64,000 nt of DNA, taken from NCBI GenBank assembly GCA_002366795.1, contig DFBX01000106.1:20517-84516 (forward strand), read 5' to 3'. The notes below the pieces were generated by a model. That model was not told where the DNA came from. It saw only the letters and a program-made list of their open reading frames with translations, and searched no databases. Below, one piece after another: positions 1 to 8,340 of this stretch (position 1 is the first letter of the stretch; each line of letters opens with the position of its first letter). A program made the translations under genes and the position numbers. The DNA comes from Rhodobacteraceae bacterium UBA3069 (lineage in GTDB: Bacteria; Pseudomonadota; Alphaproteobacteria; Rhodobacterales; Rhodobacteraceae).

Positions 1-76
1 TGAAAGCGTCGCAAGCGCCGTATTCGCTTCGGTGGGACACCCTTCCCCAACGAAGGGCGATTATCTGTAAGGATAC
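1..76 (+). promoter_or_regulatory. Partial structured 5' leader of serC-serA (candidate serC RNA motif)
   Basis: The bases just upstream of serC fold into two stems. GAAAGCG (2-8) pairs with CGCTTC (25-30) with one bulged A, and CCCTTC (40-45) pairs with GAAGGG (52-57) around a six-base loop. A serC RNA motif is known as a conserved leader of serC-serA operons in Rhodobacterales, and position and lineage fit. The window starts inside the element, so its 5' part and promoter are missing. The ribosome-binding site AAGGA (69-73) follows. Assignment rests on context plus structure, not on a covariance-model match. Confidence 0.5.
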
Positions 77-81
77 CAGCA

Positions 82-1227
82 ATGGCTACTCAGCAACCGG
101 CAACGCGGCCGGCCAATCCGCGTTTTTCCTCTGGCCCCTGCGCCAAAATCCCCACATTCACGCTTGATCAATTGTCGGATGCCGCGCTTGGCCGCAGCCA
201 CCGTGCCGCCATCGGCAAGACCAAGCTGAAAGACGCGATCGAAACCACGCGCGAGATATTGGGCATCCCCGCCGATTACAAGATCGGCATCGTTCCCGCA
301 TCCGACACCGGCGCCGTGGAAATGGCCATGTGGTCGCTTCTGGGTGCGCGCGAGGCCACCATGGTTGCATGGGAATCCTTCGGGTCGGGCTGGGTCACGG
401 ATGTGGTCAAACAGCTGAAAATCGATGCCGAGGTGAAAACCGCCGACTATGGCCAGATCGTCGATATGGCCGCGCTGGATTACAACACCGACGTTGTGTT
501 CACATGGAACGGCACCACCTCGGGCGTGCGCGTGCCGAATGGCGACGCGATCCCGGCGGATCGCGAGGGGCTGACCATCTGTGACGCGACCAGCGCCGCC
601 TTTGCGATGGACCTGCCTTGGGACAAGCTGGATGTGACGACCTTCTCTTGGCAAAAAGTGCTGGGCGGCGAAGCGGCCCACGGCATGCTGATCCTGTCGC
701 CCCGCGCTGTGGAACGGTTGGAAAGCTACACCCCCGCATGGCCGATGCCGAAAATCTTCCGCCTGACCAAAGGCGGCAAGCTGATCGAAGGCATCTTCCG
801 CGGCGAGACGATCAACACCCCGTCCATGCTGGCGGTCGAAGATTACCTTGTCGCGCTGGAATGGGCGAAATCCGTGGGCGGCCTGCAAGGCATGATCAAA
901 CGCGCCACCGCCAATGCGCAGGCCATCTGGGATTTCTGCGATGCCCGCGACTGGATCGCGAACCTGGCCGACGATGCGGCAACCCGTTCGAACACCAGCG
1001 TTTGCCTGAAGTTCACCGATGATCGCATCAAGGACGGCGCAACCTTTGCCAAGGCCGTGGCCAAGCGGCTGGAAGCCGAAGGCGTGGCGCTGGACATCGG
1101 TGCCTATCGTGACGCCCCCGCTGGTCTGCGTATCTGGTGCGGCGGCACGGTTGAAACCGCTGACATCGCGGCGATGCTGCCTTGGCTCGAATGGGCCTTT
1201 GAGGCCGAGATCGCGGTGCAGGCCTGA
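82..1227 (+). CDS. serC: Phosphoserine aminotransferase
   Basis: This 381-residue fold-type I PLP enzyme converts 3-phosphohydroxypyruvate and glutamate to phosphoserine and 2-oxoglutarate, the second step of serine synthesis; it may also act in pyridoxal phosphate synthesis. The PLP lysine lies in FSWQKVLGG near residue 194. The N-terminal NPRFSSGPCAK segment is typical of the alphaproteobacterial SerC branch. AAGGA sits eight bases before the ATG. It lies 108 bp upstream of serA on the same strand and almost certainly shares its transcript, with the structured leader in front. Length and sequence are complete. Confidence 0.96.
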   Translation: MATQQPATRPANPRFSSGPCAKIPTFTLDQLSDAALGRSHRAAIGKTKLKDAIETTREILGIPADYKIGIVPASDTGAVEMAMWSLLGAREATMVAWESFGSGWVTDVVKQLKIDAEVKTADYGQIVDMAALDYNTDVVFTWNGTTSGVRVPNGDAIPADREGLTICDATSAAFAMDLPWDKLDVTTFSWQKVLGGEAAHGMLILSPRAVERLESYTPAWPMPKIFRLTKGGKLIEGIFRGETINTPSMLAVEDYLVALEWAKSVGGLQGMIKRATANAQAIWDFCDARDWIANLADDAATRSNTSVCLKFTDDRIKDGATFAKAVAKRLEAEGVALDIGAYRDAPAGLRIWCGGTVETADIAAMLPWLEWAFEAEIAVQA

Positions 1228-1237
1228 TCCGGCGGGC

Positions 1238-1256
1238 GGTGGGTTACAAACCCACC
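1238..1256. repeat. Perfect 8-bp palindrome between serC and serA
   Basis: GGTGGGTT (1238-1245) and AACCCACC (1249-1256) form a perfect stem with a three-base ACA loop, followed by CTACG. It occupies the gap between two co-transcribed genes and has no T-run, so it is more likely a REP-like intergenic palindrome or mRNA processing/stability element than a terminator. No second copy was seen in this window. Confidence 0.6.
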
Positions 1257-1335
1257 CTACGCCTGCGCGCATTGAAATCAGGGCGGGGATGATCCCGCCC
1301 CTTTCCCCCATATATCCAATCAAAGGACCAATCCC

Positions 1336-2928
1336 ATGGCTCCCAAAGTTCTGATTTCCGACAAACTGTCCGCCGCCGCTGTTCAAATCTTCAAGGACCG
1401 TGGCATTGACGTGGATTTCCAGCCTGACCTTGGCAAAGACAAGGAAAAACTGGCCGAGATCATCGGCAATTATGATGGTCTGGCCATCCGGTCGGCCACC
1501 AAGGCAACCGCCGCGCTGATCGAAAAGGCCGACAACCTCAAGGTCATCGGTCGCGCTGGTATTGGCACCGACAACGTGGACAAGGAAGCGGCATCGAAGA
1601 AGGGCATCATCGTGATGAACACCCCCTTCGGCAACATGATCACCACCGCCGAACATGCCATCGCCATGATGTTCGCCGTTGCCCGTCAGATCCCCGAGGC
1701 GTCGGCATCGACCCACGCGGGCAAGTGGGAAAAATCGAAATTCATGGGGGTCGAACTGACCGGCAAGACCCTTGGCGTGATCGGCGCGGGCAACATCGGT
1801 GGCATCGTCTGCGACCGTGCGCTTGGCCTGAAAATGAAGGTCATCGCGTTCGACCCCTATCTGGGCAAAGAAAAAGCCGCCAAGATGGGTGTGGAAAAGG
1901 TCGAGTTGGACGAGCTGCTGACCCGGGCCGATTTCATCACCCTGCATGTGCCGCTGACCGATGGCACCCGCAACATCCTGTCCCGCGAAAACCTTGCCAA
2001 GACCAAAAAGGGCGTGCGCATCATCAACTGTGCCCGTGGCGGTCTGGTGGACGAGGCCGCGCTGGCTGAGATGATCAAGTCGGGCCATGTAGCTGGCGCT
2101 GCATTCGACGTGTTCAGCGAAGAACCCGCGACGGAAAACCCGCTGTTCGGGCTGCCCAACGTGGTCTGCACCCCGCACCTTGGTGCGGCGACCACCGAAG
2201 CACAGGAAAACGTGGCCCTGCAAGTCGCTGACCAAATGGCCAACTACCTGCTGACCGGAGCCGTGGAAAACGCGCTGAATATGCCGTCTGTCACCGCCGA
2301 AGAAGCCAAGGTCATGGGCCCGTGGCTGTCGCTGGCCGGACATCTAGGTGCCTTCATCGGGCAACTGACCGACGAGCCGGTCAAGGCGATCAACATCCTT
2401 TATGATGGTGTCGTGTCCGAAATGAACCTGGCCGCGCTGAACTGCGGTGTGGTGGCGGGCATCATGAAAAAGTCGAACCCCGATGTGAACATGGTCTCGG
2501 CCCCGGTCGTTGCCAAGGAACGCGGCATCCAGATTTCGACCACCAATCAGGACAAATCCGGTGCCTTCGAGGGCTATGTCAAAGTGACTGTCGTCACCGA
2601 CAAGCGTGAACGCTCGATCGCGGGCACCGTGTTCAGCGATGGCAAGCCGCGCTTTATCCAGATCAAGGGCATCAACATCGACGCCGAAGTGGGCGAACAC
2701 ATGCTCTATACCACCAACGAAGATGTCCCCGGCATCATCGGCAAACTGGGTGGCATCCTGGGCGACAACGGTGTGAACATCGCCAACTTCACCCTTGGCC
2801 GCGCCAAGACTGGCGGCGAGGCGATTGCACTGCTGTATGTGGACGAAGCGATTGACGACTCTCTTGTCGCCAAGCTGAAAGACACCGGCATGTTCCAGCA
2901 GGTCAAACCGCTCGACTTCGACGCCTGA
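1336..2928 (+). CDS. serA: D-3-phosphoglycerate dehydrogenase
   Basis: This 530-residue long-form SerA oxidises 3-phosphoglycerate to 3-phosphohydroxypyruvate with NAD, the first step of serine synthesis. Visible parts in order: N-terminal substrate-binding half, Rossmann motif GVIGAGNIGG (about 150-160), catalytic Arg in NCARGG, Glu in FSEEP, His in TPHLGAATTEAQ, then an allosteric-substrate-binding domain and a C-terminal ACT domain (about 455-530) for serine feedback. The start follows AAAGGA with seven-base spacing. It forms an operon with serC and ends at a strong terminator. Confidence 0.97.
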   Translation: MAPKVLISDKLSAAAVQIFKDRGIDVDFQPDLGKDKEKLAEIIGNYDGLAIRSATKATAALIEKADNLKVIGRAGIGTDNVDKEAASKKGIIVMNTPFGNMITTAEHAIAMMFAVARQIPEASASTHAGKWEKSKFMGVELTGKTLGVIGAGNIGGIVCDRALGLKMKVIAFDPYLGKEKAAKMGVEKVELDELLTRADFITLHVPLTDGTRNILSRENLAKTKKGVRIINCARGGLVDEAALAEMIKSGHVAGAAFDVFSEEPATENPLFGLPNVVCTPHLGAATTEAQENVALQVADQMANYLLTGAVENALNMPSVTAEEAKVMGPWLSLAGHLGAFIGQLTDEPVKAINILYDGVVSEMNLAALNCGVVAGIMKKSNPDVNMVSAPVVAKERGIQISTTNQDKSGAFEGYVKVTVVTDKRERSIAGTVFSDGKPRFIQIKGINIDAEVGEHMLYTTNEDVPGIIGKLGGILGDNGVNIANFTLGRAKTGGEAIALLYVDEAIDDSLVAKLKDTGMFQQVKPLDFDA

Positions 2929-2950
2929 TCGGCGCTTCGGCATGAAAAGC

Positions 2951-2976
2951 AAACGCCGCCTTTCGGGGCGGCGTTT
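2951..2976 (+). terminator. Intrinsic terminator of serC-serA
   Basis: AAACGCCGCC (2951-2960) and GGCGGCGTTT (2967-2976) form a perfect 10-bp stem with a six-base TTTCGG loop, 22 bp after the serA stop. The flanking A and T tracts make it potentially active on both strands. Confidence 0.88.
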
Positions 2977-3036
2977 CGCGTTGGGCCATTGCACTTTGCC
3001 ATGCGCCGCATAGGTTGACCCGCAAAGGAGACGGCT

Positions 3037-3759
3037 ATGACAATCTACGCCATTGGCGACATTCACGGCGATCTGGCACAGCTGGAACAGGCCCTCAACC
3101 GGATCGAGGCAGACGGCGGCGCAGATGCACCGCTGGTGGTGCTGGGCGATCTGGTGGACCGTGGCCCGGCGAGCCGCGGCGTGATCGAACTGTTACGCGC
3201 GGGAGTCGCGGCGGGGCGTGACTGGACCGTGATCCGCGGCAACCACGACCGCATGTTCCTGAATTTCCTGACAGATGGCACCATCGAGGATGCAAATATC
3301 AAATCCGGTCTGCCATGGTCCCATACACGGCTGGGCGGTCAGACGACGCTGGCCTCTTACGGGGTCACGTTTGACGACGCGCGCGCCTTGGCCGACATCC
3401 ACGCCGAAACGGCACAGGCCGTGCCTGCCGATCACCTGCAATTCCTGCAAGACCAGCCGCTTTTCCACGAGGCAGGCGATTTGCTGTTCGTTCATGCGGG
3501 CATTCGCCCCGGCGTGCCCCTGGCCGATCAGCAGGAAAACGATTTGATCTGGATTCGCGATGTTTTCTTGGACGATCCGCGCCAGCATCCATGGCTGGTG
3601 GTACATGGTCATACCGCGCTGGAAGCGCCCGCGCATATGGGCAACCGTGTGAACCTTGACAGCGGGGCGGCCTATGGCCGCGCGCTGACCAGTGCCGTGT
3701 TCGAGGATGGGCAGATCTGGACGCTGGGCGCGGAAGGGCGCGATGCACTGATCCCGTGA
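3037..3759 (+). CDS. Metallophosphoesterase, serine/threonine-phosphatase (PrpA/ApaH-like) type
   Basis: This 240-residue calcineurin-like phosphoesterase carries all core metal and catalytic motifs: GDIHGD near residue 6, GDLVDRG near 37, RGNHD near 66, a mid-protein HAGI and a C-terminal VHGHT. Members act as protein phosphatases or bis(5'-nucleosyl)-tetraphosphatases in the cytoplasm; the exact substrate cannot be read from sequence. GGAG precedes the ATG at good spacing. It stands alone between the serA terminator and a thiolase gene, so neighbours give no clue to its role. Confidence 0.88.
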   Translation: MTIYAIGDIHGDLAQLEQALNRIEADGGADAPLVVLGDLVDRGPASRGVIELLRAGVAAGRDWTVIRGNHDRMFLNFLTDGTIEDANIKSGLPWSHTRLGGQTTLASYGVTFDDARALADIHAETAQAVPADHLQFLQDQPLFHEAGDLLFVHAGIRPGVPLADQQENDLIWIRDVFLDDPRQHPWLVVHGHTALEAPAHMGNRVNLDSGAAYGRALTSAVFEDGQIWTLGAEGRDALIP

Positions 3760-3832
3760 CGATACGTTTCCCTGTTCCCTCCGCCGCACTTGCCCTAACC
3801 TGCGCACAAGGGATTCAAACGGGAGAGAGACC

Positions 3833-5008
3833 ATGACCGATATCGTCATTCTGGACGGCGCACGCACCGCCATTGGCACCTTTGGCGGCAGCCTTGCAGG
3901 CGTGCCCGCCACCACGCTTGGGGCCACCGTGGCCAAGGCCGCGCTGGAACGATCCGGTGTCGAGCCGGGCCAGATCGGCCATGTGGTTTACGGCAATGTC
4001 ATCAACACCGAACCGCGCGACATGTACCTGTCGCGCGTGTCCGCGATCGAGGCGGGGGTGCCTTCTTCGGTGCCAGCGATGAACGTGAACCGGCTTTGCG
4101 GGTCGGGCGCGCAGGCGATTGTCTCCGCGACGCAGGCCCTGATGCTTGGGGATGCGGATTTCGCGCTGGCAGGCGGCGCTGAATGCATGAGCCGCGCGCC
4201 CTATATCGTGCCGGACCAACGCTGGGGCGCCAAGATGGGCGACATCCGCACGCTGGACATGCTGCTGGGAACTTTGAACTGCCCGTTCGGGTCGGGCCAT
4301 ATGGGTGTGACCGCCGAAAATGTGTCGGATGAGCATTCCGTCACCCGCGAGGATCAGGATGCCTTTGCCCTGGAAAGCCAGGAGCGCGCCGCACGCGCGA
4401 TTGCCGAGGGGCGCTTTGCCAACCAGATAGTGCCGGTCGAGATCAAGAAGCGCCGCGAGATGGTAGCCTTCGACACGGACGAGCACCCCAAGGCCACCAC
4501 GATGGAGGCCTTGGCCGGTCTGCGCCCCGCCTTCAAGAAAGACGGGCGCGTGACGGCGGGCAATGCCAGCGGCATCAATGACGGCGCGGCGGCCATGGTT
4601 CTGGCCCGCGCTGATGCAGCAGAGCGCGCGGGACTGAAACCGCGCGCGCGCATCCTTGGCTATGCCCATGCAGGCGTGCGCCCCGAGGTGATGGGCATCG
4701 GCCCGATCCCCGCGGTTGAAAAGCTGCTGGAAGAGACCGGGCTGAGCGCGGGCGACTTCGACGTGATCGAATCGAACGAGGCGTTTGCCGCGCAGGCCAT
4801 CGCGGTCAATCGTGGTCTGGGTCTGGACCCGGCGAAGGTGAACCCGAATGGCGGCGCCATTGCCCTCGGCCATCCGGTGGGTGCGACGGGTGCCATCGTC
4901 ACCATCAAGGCGCTGTACGAGCTGGAGCGTATCGGCGGCAAGCGCGCGTTGATTACTATGTGCATCGGTGGCGGTCAGGGCATCGCCTTGGCCATCGAGG
5001 CGCTTTGA
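3833..5008 (+). CDS. Acetyl-CoA C-acyltransferase (thiolase)
   Basis: This 391-residue thiolase of the acetoacetyl-CoA / beta-ketothiolase class carries the acyl-accepting Cys in NRLCGSGAQA (about residue 90), His in ALGHPVGATGA (about 350) and the second Cys in MCIGGGQG (about 381). It either condenses two acetyl-CoA (PHB synthesis) or cleaves 3-ketoacyl-CoA; sequence alone does not decide. GGGAGAGAG precedes the ATG. No phaB, fadB or CoA-ligase gene adjoins it. A second, distinct thiolase lies at 59294-60466. Confidence 0.92.
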   Translation: MTDIVILDGARTAIGTFGGSLAGVPATTLGATVAKAALERSGVEPGQIGHVVYGNVINTEPRDMYLSRVSAIEAGVPSSVPAMNVNRLCGSGAQAIVSATQALMLGDADFALAGGAECMSRAPYIVPDQRWGAKMGDIRTLDMLLGTLNCPFGSGHMGVTAENVSDEHSVTREDQDAFALESQERAARAIAEGRFANQIVPVEIKKRREMVAFDTDEHPKATTMEALAGLRPAFKKDGRVTAGNASGINDGAAAMVLARADAAERAGLKPRARILGYAHAGVRPEVMGIGPIPAVEKLLEETGLSAGDFDVIESNEAFAAQAIAVNRGLGLDPAKVNPNGGAIALGHPVGATGAIVTIKALYELERIGGKRALITMCIGGGQGIALAIEAL

Positions 5009-5020
5009 CATTGGCTTGAC

Positions 5021-5084
5021 GGGGGCCGCGCTGCGCGCGGTTTGGGGCTTTGCCCCTTGCCCCCAGAGTATTTTTGGCAAAATG
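5021..5084. repeat. Gene-end repeat, copy 1 (GC-rich hairpins plus GAGTATTTTTGG box)
   Basis: Between the convergent thiolase and pbpC remnant, GGGGGC (5021-5026) pairs with GCCCCC (5059-5064), enclosing smaller hairpins. Directly after comes the box GAGTATTTTTGGCAAAATGA (5066-5083, preceded by CA). The same arrangement in reverse occurs at 54467-54535, also between convergent genes. It probably acts as a bidirectional terminator of a dispersed family. Confidence 0.6.
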
Positions 5085-5094
5085 AAATGCAGGT

Positions 5095-6945
5095 TCAGTC
5101 GAGCCGGATATAGGCGGCATCTGACTGGCCTGCGGCGTCGATCACGGTGAGGGTCAGAAAGCCCTTGCCGATGCCGCCAAGCGTGACCTCGCGGCGGTAG
5201 ATGCCTGTTTCCATGGGCTTTCCGTTGGCCAGAAGGCTGAAAGGCGGTTGGCCACGTCTGAGTTTCACTGTCAGTTCGCCACCGTTCAGCGCAAGGGTTG
5301 CCCCCGATGGCGGAAAGGCCAGTTCGGGTTTTTCCCGTGCTGTGCTGGCGCTGCCCCGGCGGGGGAAATGTTGCAGTGGCAGGGGTAGTTTGGCGCGACC
5401 GGGCAGCAGCGTTTGTGGTGGTGGGGGCGGCAGCGGATCGGCCTGTGGCTTCAGCCTTTGGAAGGCGTTGAACAGGATCGGCGCAGCATCACCGGCACCG
5501 AAGCCCCCCGGCACGGGCGTGCCGTCAGGCCGTCCGATCCAGACCCCGACCACGTGTTGCCCGTCCCATCCGATCGCCCAGGCATCGCGGTGGCCATAGC
5601 TGGTGCCGGTTTTCCACGCGATATGCAGGGGCGGCGCATCGGGCGGCGGCGGCAGATCAGACAGGATATGCCCCACCTGCCATGCGGCAGCCGCCCCGGT
5701 GATGCGGGTCTTGCCCCCTGCCTTACGGTATTTGGCCGTCAGCGGGCGGGCGGTGCCGCCATGCGCCAGCCCGGCGTAAAGCTGCACCAGATCGTGCAGC
5801 GTGATCCCCACACCGCCCAACGCCACCGCCAACCCCGGTTTGCCCCCTGGAACCACGGGTTCGGCACCCGAGGCCCGCAGTGCGGCCATGATCTGCGGCG
5901 GGCCGAGCGCGTCGGCCAGCAACACAACGGGGATGTTCAAAGACAGGCGTAGCGCCTCTGCCACGCGCAGTTCGCCGCGGAAATGGCCATCGAAATTCTG
6001 TGGAGCATAGAGGCCGAAGGCCACGGGGCGATCGGCGATCAGCGTTTCAGGGTGGATCAGACCCGCGTCCATTCCCATGGCATAAATCAGCGGTTTCAGC
6101 GTCGAGCCGGGGGAGCGCAATGCGCGTGTCATATCAACATGGCCCTGCGCCATGTCCAGCCCGCCGGATCCGACCGAGGCAAGGATTTCGCCGCTTTGGT
6201 GATCGACCACCAAAATCGCGACCTGCATTCCCTTTTGGCGGGTCAAAAGCGCATCGCGGGCAAGGGTTTCAAGCCGGTCTTGCAGGTCCGCATCCAGCGT
6301 GAGTTCGTGGCGCTGTGCCAGCGGGTCTGCGCGGCGGAGGCGGTCGGTCAGGTGTGGGGCCAGCGCGGGAAATGCACGGCGCGCGCTTGGCACCGGATCG
6401 GACATGGCGACCACTGCCGTATCCTTACCAAGCACGCCAGCGGTTGCCATGCGGGCCAGTACGCGGTCGCGGGCGGCACGGGCTGCACCGGGGGCCCGGT
6501 CGGGGCGTCGCGCCTCGGGCGATTGAGGAAGGGCGATCAGCAGGGCTGCCTCTGCCTCGGTCAGGCGGGTAGGTTCCTTGCCCAGCCAGATCAACGAGGC
6601 CGCGCGGACCCCTTCGATATTGCCCCCGTATGGTGCCAGCGTCAGGTAAAGCGACAGGATCTGGTCCTTGGTCAGGTGCCGCTCCAGCGCCCATGCCAGC
6701 CGCATCTGCCGCAGCTTGCCCCGCCATGCACCGGTGCCGCCACGCTCCAGCAGGCGTGCGGATTGCATGGTCAGGGTCGATCCACCGGACAGCACGCGCC
6801 CATGCCACGCGGCCTGCCCGATGGCCCGCAACATGGCCCGCAAGTCGACCCCGTCATGGCTGTAGAAGCGGCGATCCTCATAGGCGACCAGCATCCGCAG
6901 GAACCGCGGGTCCACCGCCCCGGACGCAGCCCCCAGACGCCAGGG
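5095..6945 (-). pseudogene. pbpC: Penicillin-binding protein 1C, N-terminus lost
   Basis: PBP1C polymerises and cross-links peptidoglycan in the periplasm. The remnant keeps the GT51 transglycosylase start (YEDRRFYSHDGVD, catalytic Glu present), the transpeptidase SxxK in GSTLKP, SLN, KTGT in WKTGTSYG, and the C-terminal BiPBP_C domain. Family similarity begins only at WRLGAASGAVDPRF; the cytoplasmic tail, membrane anchor and start codon (roughly 50-60 residues) are missing and phage-derived DNA takes their place. Upstream the frame stays open by chance to about 7344, but that extension reads antisense phage sequence and offers no signal anchor. It is expected to be non-functional. Its usual partner, A2M, lies upstream on the same strand and is truncated by the same event. 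Confidence 0.88.
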
Positions 6946-7671
6946 CGTAGAAACGAGGCCGTCGAACTCGGCAAGATCGTCACAGAACTGGATTCTGCAC
7001 TTGAGGGCGCATCTGACATGTATCGCGCGGCAAACGATGGTTTCCGTGAGGCTTCCCGCGTCATCGACGCTGTGGATCAAGGCACAGCGATGCCACGGTC
7101 GCAGGCCCGCGCCGCCGACAACGTGGCGCAATTTCAAGGTATGAACCCACAGCAACAGGGCGCGGCCAGAGTCGGATATGGCGACAAACTGCTTGGCAAG
7201 ATGGAGGCGAACGCAGCACCTACCGCAAACAAGGCAAAGCCTCTGAGAAGCCCGAAAATGCAACAAGAGGCTGGCACCATAGCGCTTGACCCTGAACTGT
7301 ATTCCAGACGCCTTGGCCGAGAGGATGCCATGTGGCGGATGCAAAACCGCGCCTTGGGCGGCTCGCTTACCGCTGACAACCTACAAGACATTTCGCAGGC
7401 GCGAGGCGTCACGGGTGGCCTTGTGGATGCTGGACGCTCTTTGCTGAATATGAACATTGGCGATGCTGCAATGAAGGTGGGGCAAGCCCTTGGGCCTGTC
7501 GCAAAAGGCCAAAACGAGGTTACCCGTGAGCTGCTTATCAAGGCTCTCATGTCAGGCGATCCGCAGGCGGTTCTGGGCCCAGCTATGGCGCAGGAATCGC
7601 GCGGGGCGCTGCAGCAGGCTCTTATCGCGGCGCTTGTGCGGCAATCTCAGCAGCGCGGCCTTGCGCCTTAA
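6946..7671 (+). pseudogene. C-terminal fragment of a large phage structural protein
   Basis: From RRNEAVELGK to the stop at 7669-7671, about 241 residues read as a helical, Ala/Gln-rich protein (for example RLGREDAMWRMQN and LIAALVRQSQQRGLAP) with the feel of a podovirus-type internal virion or large structural protein. No domain is certain. The 5' end is cut at the junction with pbpC; the frame further upstream is antisense to pbpC and is not part of it. It converges with, and overlaps by four bases, the small minus-strand gene that follows. Confidence 0.55.
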
Positions 7672-7982
7672 CGCTGTTCGCGGATTAAAACGCCGTTGAT
7701 TTCCTGCCAGCCGTTTTCGCCAGCCTTCGGGGCGGGTTCCTCAATGCCGTATTTTGCGAAAAGTTCGGAATCGGTCAATTCACGGCTTGGCCCGCCGGAA
7801 TAAGCGGACGCGGCGATGATAATTCCGGGCAAAACCCCAAGAGCATAAACCCAGACAGGCAGGCCGTCAGAACTGCCAGTGATGCGTTCTTGCAGGCGAA
7901 CCCGCCAAGCAAAATAAGCGAAACCCACAGTGATCAGGTTTGCGACTAAAACGTCGGAGATTGTCGATAGCGAAAACAGCAT
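7668..7982 (-). CDS. Small two-span membrane protein, phage-associated, function unknown
   Basis: About 104 residues beginning MLFSLSTISD. Two hydrophobic stretches are visible (around VANLITVGFAYFAW and YALGVLPGIIIAASAY), followed by a polar C-terminal tail ending NGVLIREQR. I do not recognise the family; a phage-encoded accessory (moron) protein is one possibility. The ATG at 7982 is chosen because no ribosome-binding site favours the TTG at 7988. It is the only apparently complete gene in the inserted fragment. Confidence 0.45.
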   Translation of the reverse strand: MLFSLSTISDVLVANLITVGFAYFAWRVRLQERITGSSDGLPVWVYALGVLPGIIIAASAYSGGPSRELTDSELFAKYGIEEPAPKAGENGWQEINGVLIREQR

Positions 7983-8030
7983 TGGCAAACCGTGAAGAAA
8001 TCATACAGAAATGTCAACTAGGAGGCGATG

Positions 8031-8340
8031 ATGCCAAGATCAGGTGCAGGCGTATACAGCCAGCAGGCACGGCAGCGGTAAGCGGAGATCCGATCAGTTC
8101 AGTGAAATATAACACGCTGGTTTCCGATTTTGTGTCAGATGCGAATGCGGTTCGTCCTGCCGTGGCAGGCGGAACGGGCGAGTCATCTATTGCATCGCTC
8201 AAGGTTACAATGGGTGTTGATAGCGACGTGATCGGATATGTGAACGGGTTAAACCCAATAGCCGACAGGTTCCCGTATTTCGACACTGACACCAGCATGT
8301 CTACGTCATCTTTGACGAGCATCGGGCGCGGCATTCTAAG
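8031..8340 (+). pseudogene. Phage tail-fibre-type protein, 5' part, frameshifted and truncated
   Basis: A perfect AGGAGG (8020-8025) stands five bases before ATG 8031, which opens MPRSGAGVYS and then reaches a stop at 8079-8081. Another frame continues PAGTAAVSGDPISS, then VAGGTGESS and NGLNPIADRFPYFDTD, a pattern typical of prophage tail-fibre N-termini. One missing base near 8057-8062 would join the two parts. The 3' end is lost at the A2M junction near 8340. Family identity is by pattern recognition only. Confidence 0.55.

Noticed and set aside
61..2343. 760-residue open frame antisense to serC and serA
   Set aside because: Low-complexity antisense shadow of two well-conserved genes; the frame is open because of GC-rich codon use.
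5983..6945. Open frame extending the phage protein upstream
   Set aside because: This part is antisense to conserved PBP1C sequence; the phage-like protein begins only at about 6946.
6946..7344. Upstream extension of the pbpC frame to a start at 7344
   Set aside because: It is antisense phage sequence, without the signal anchor that PBP1C needs.
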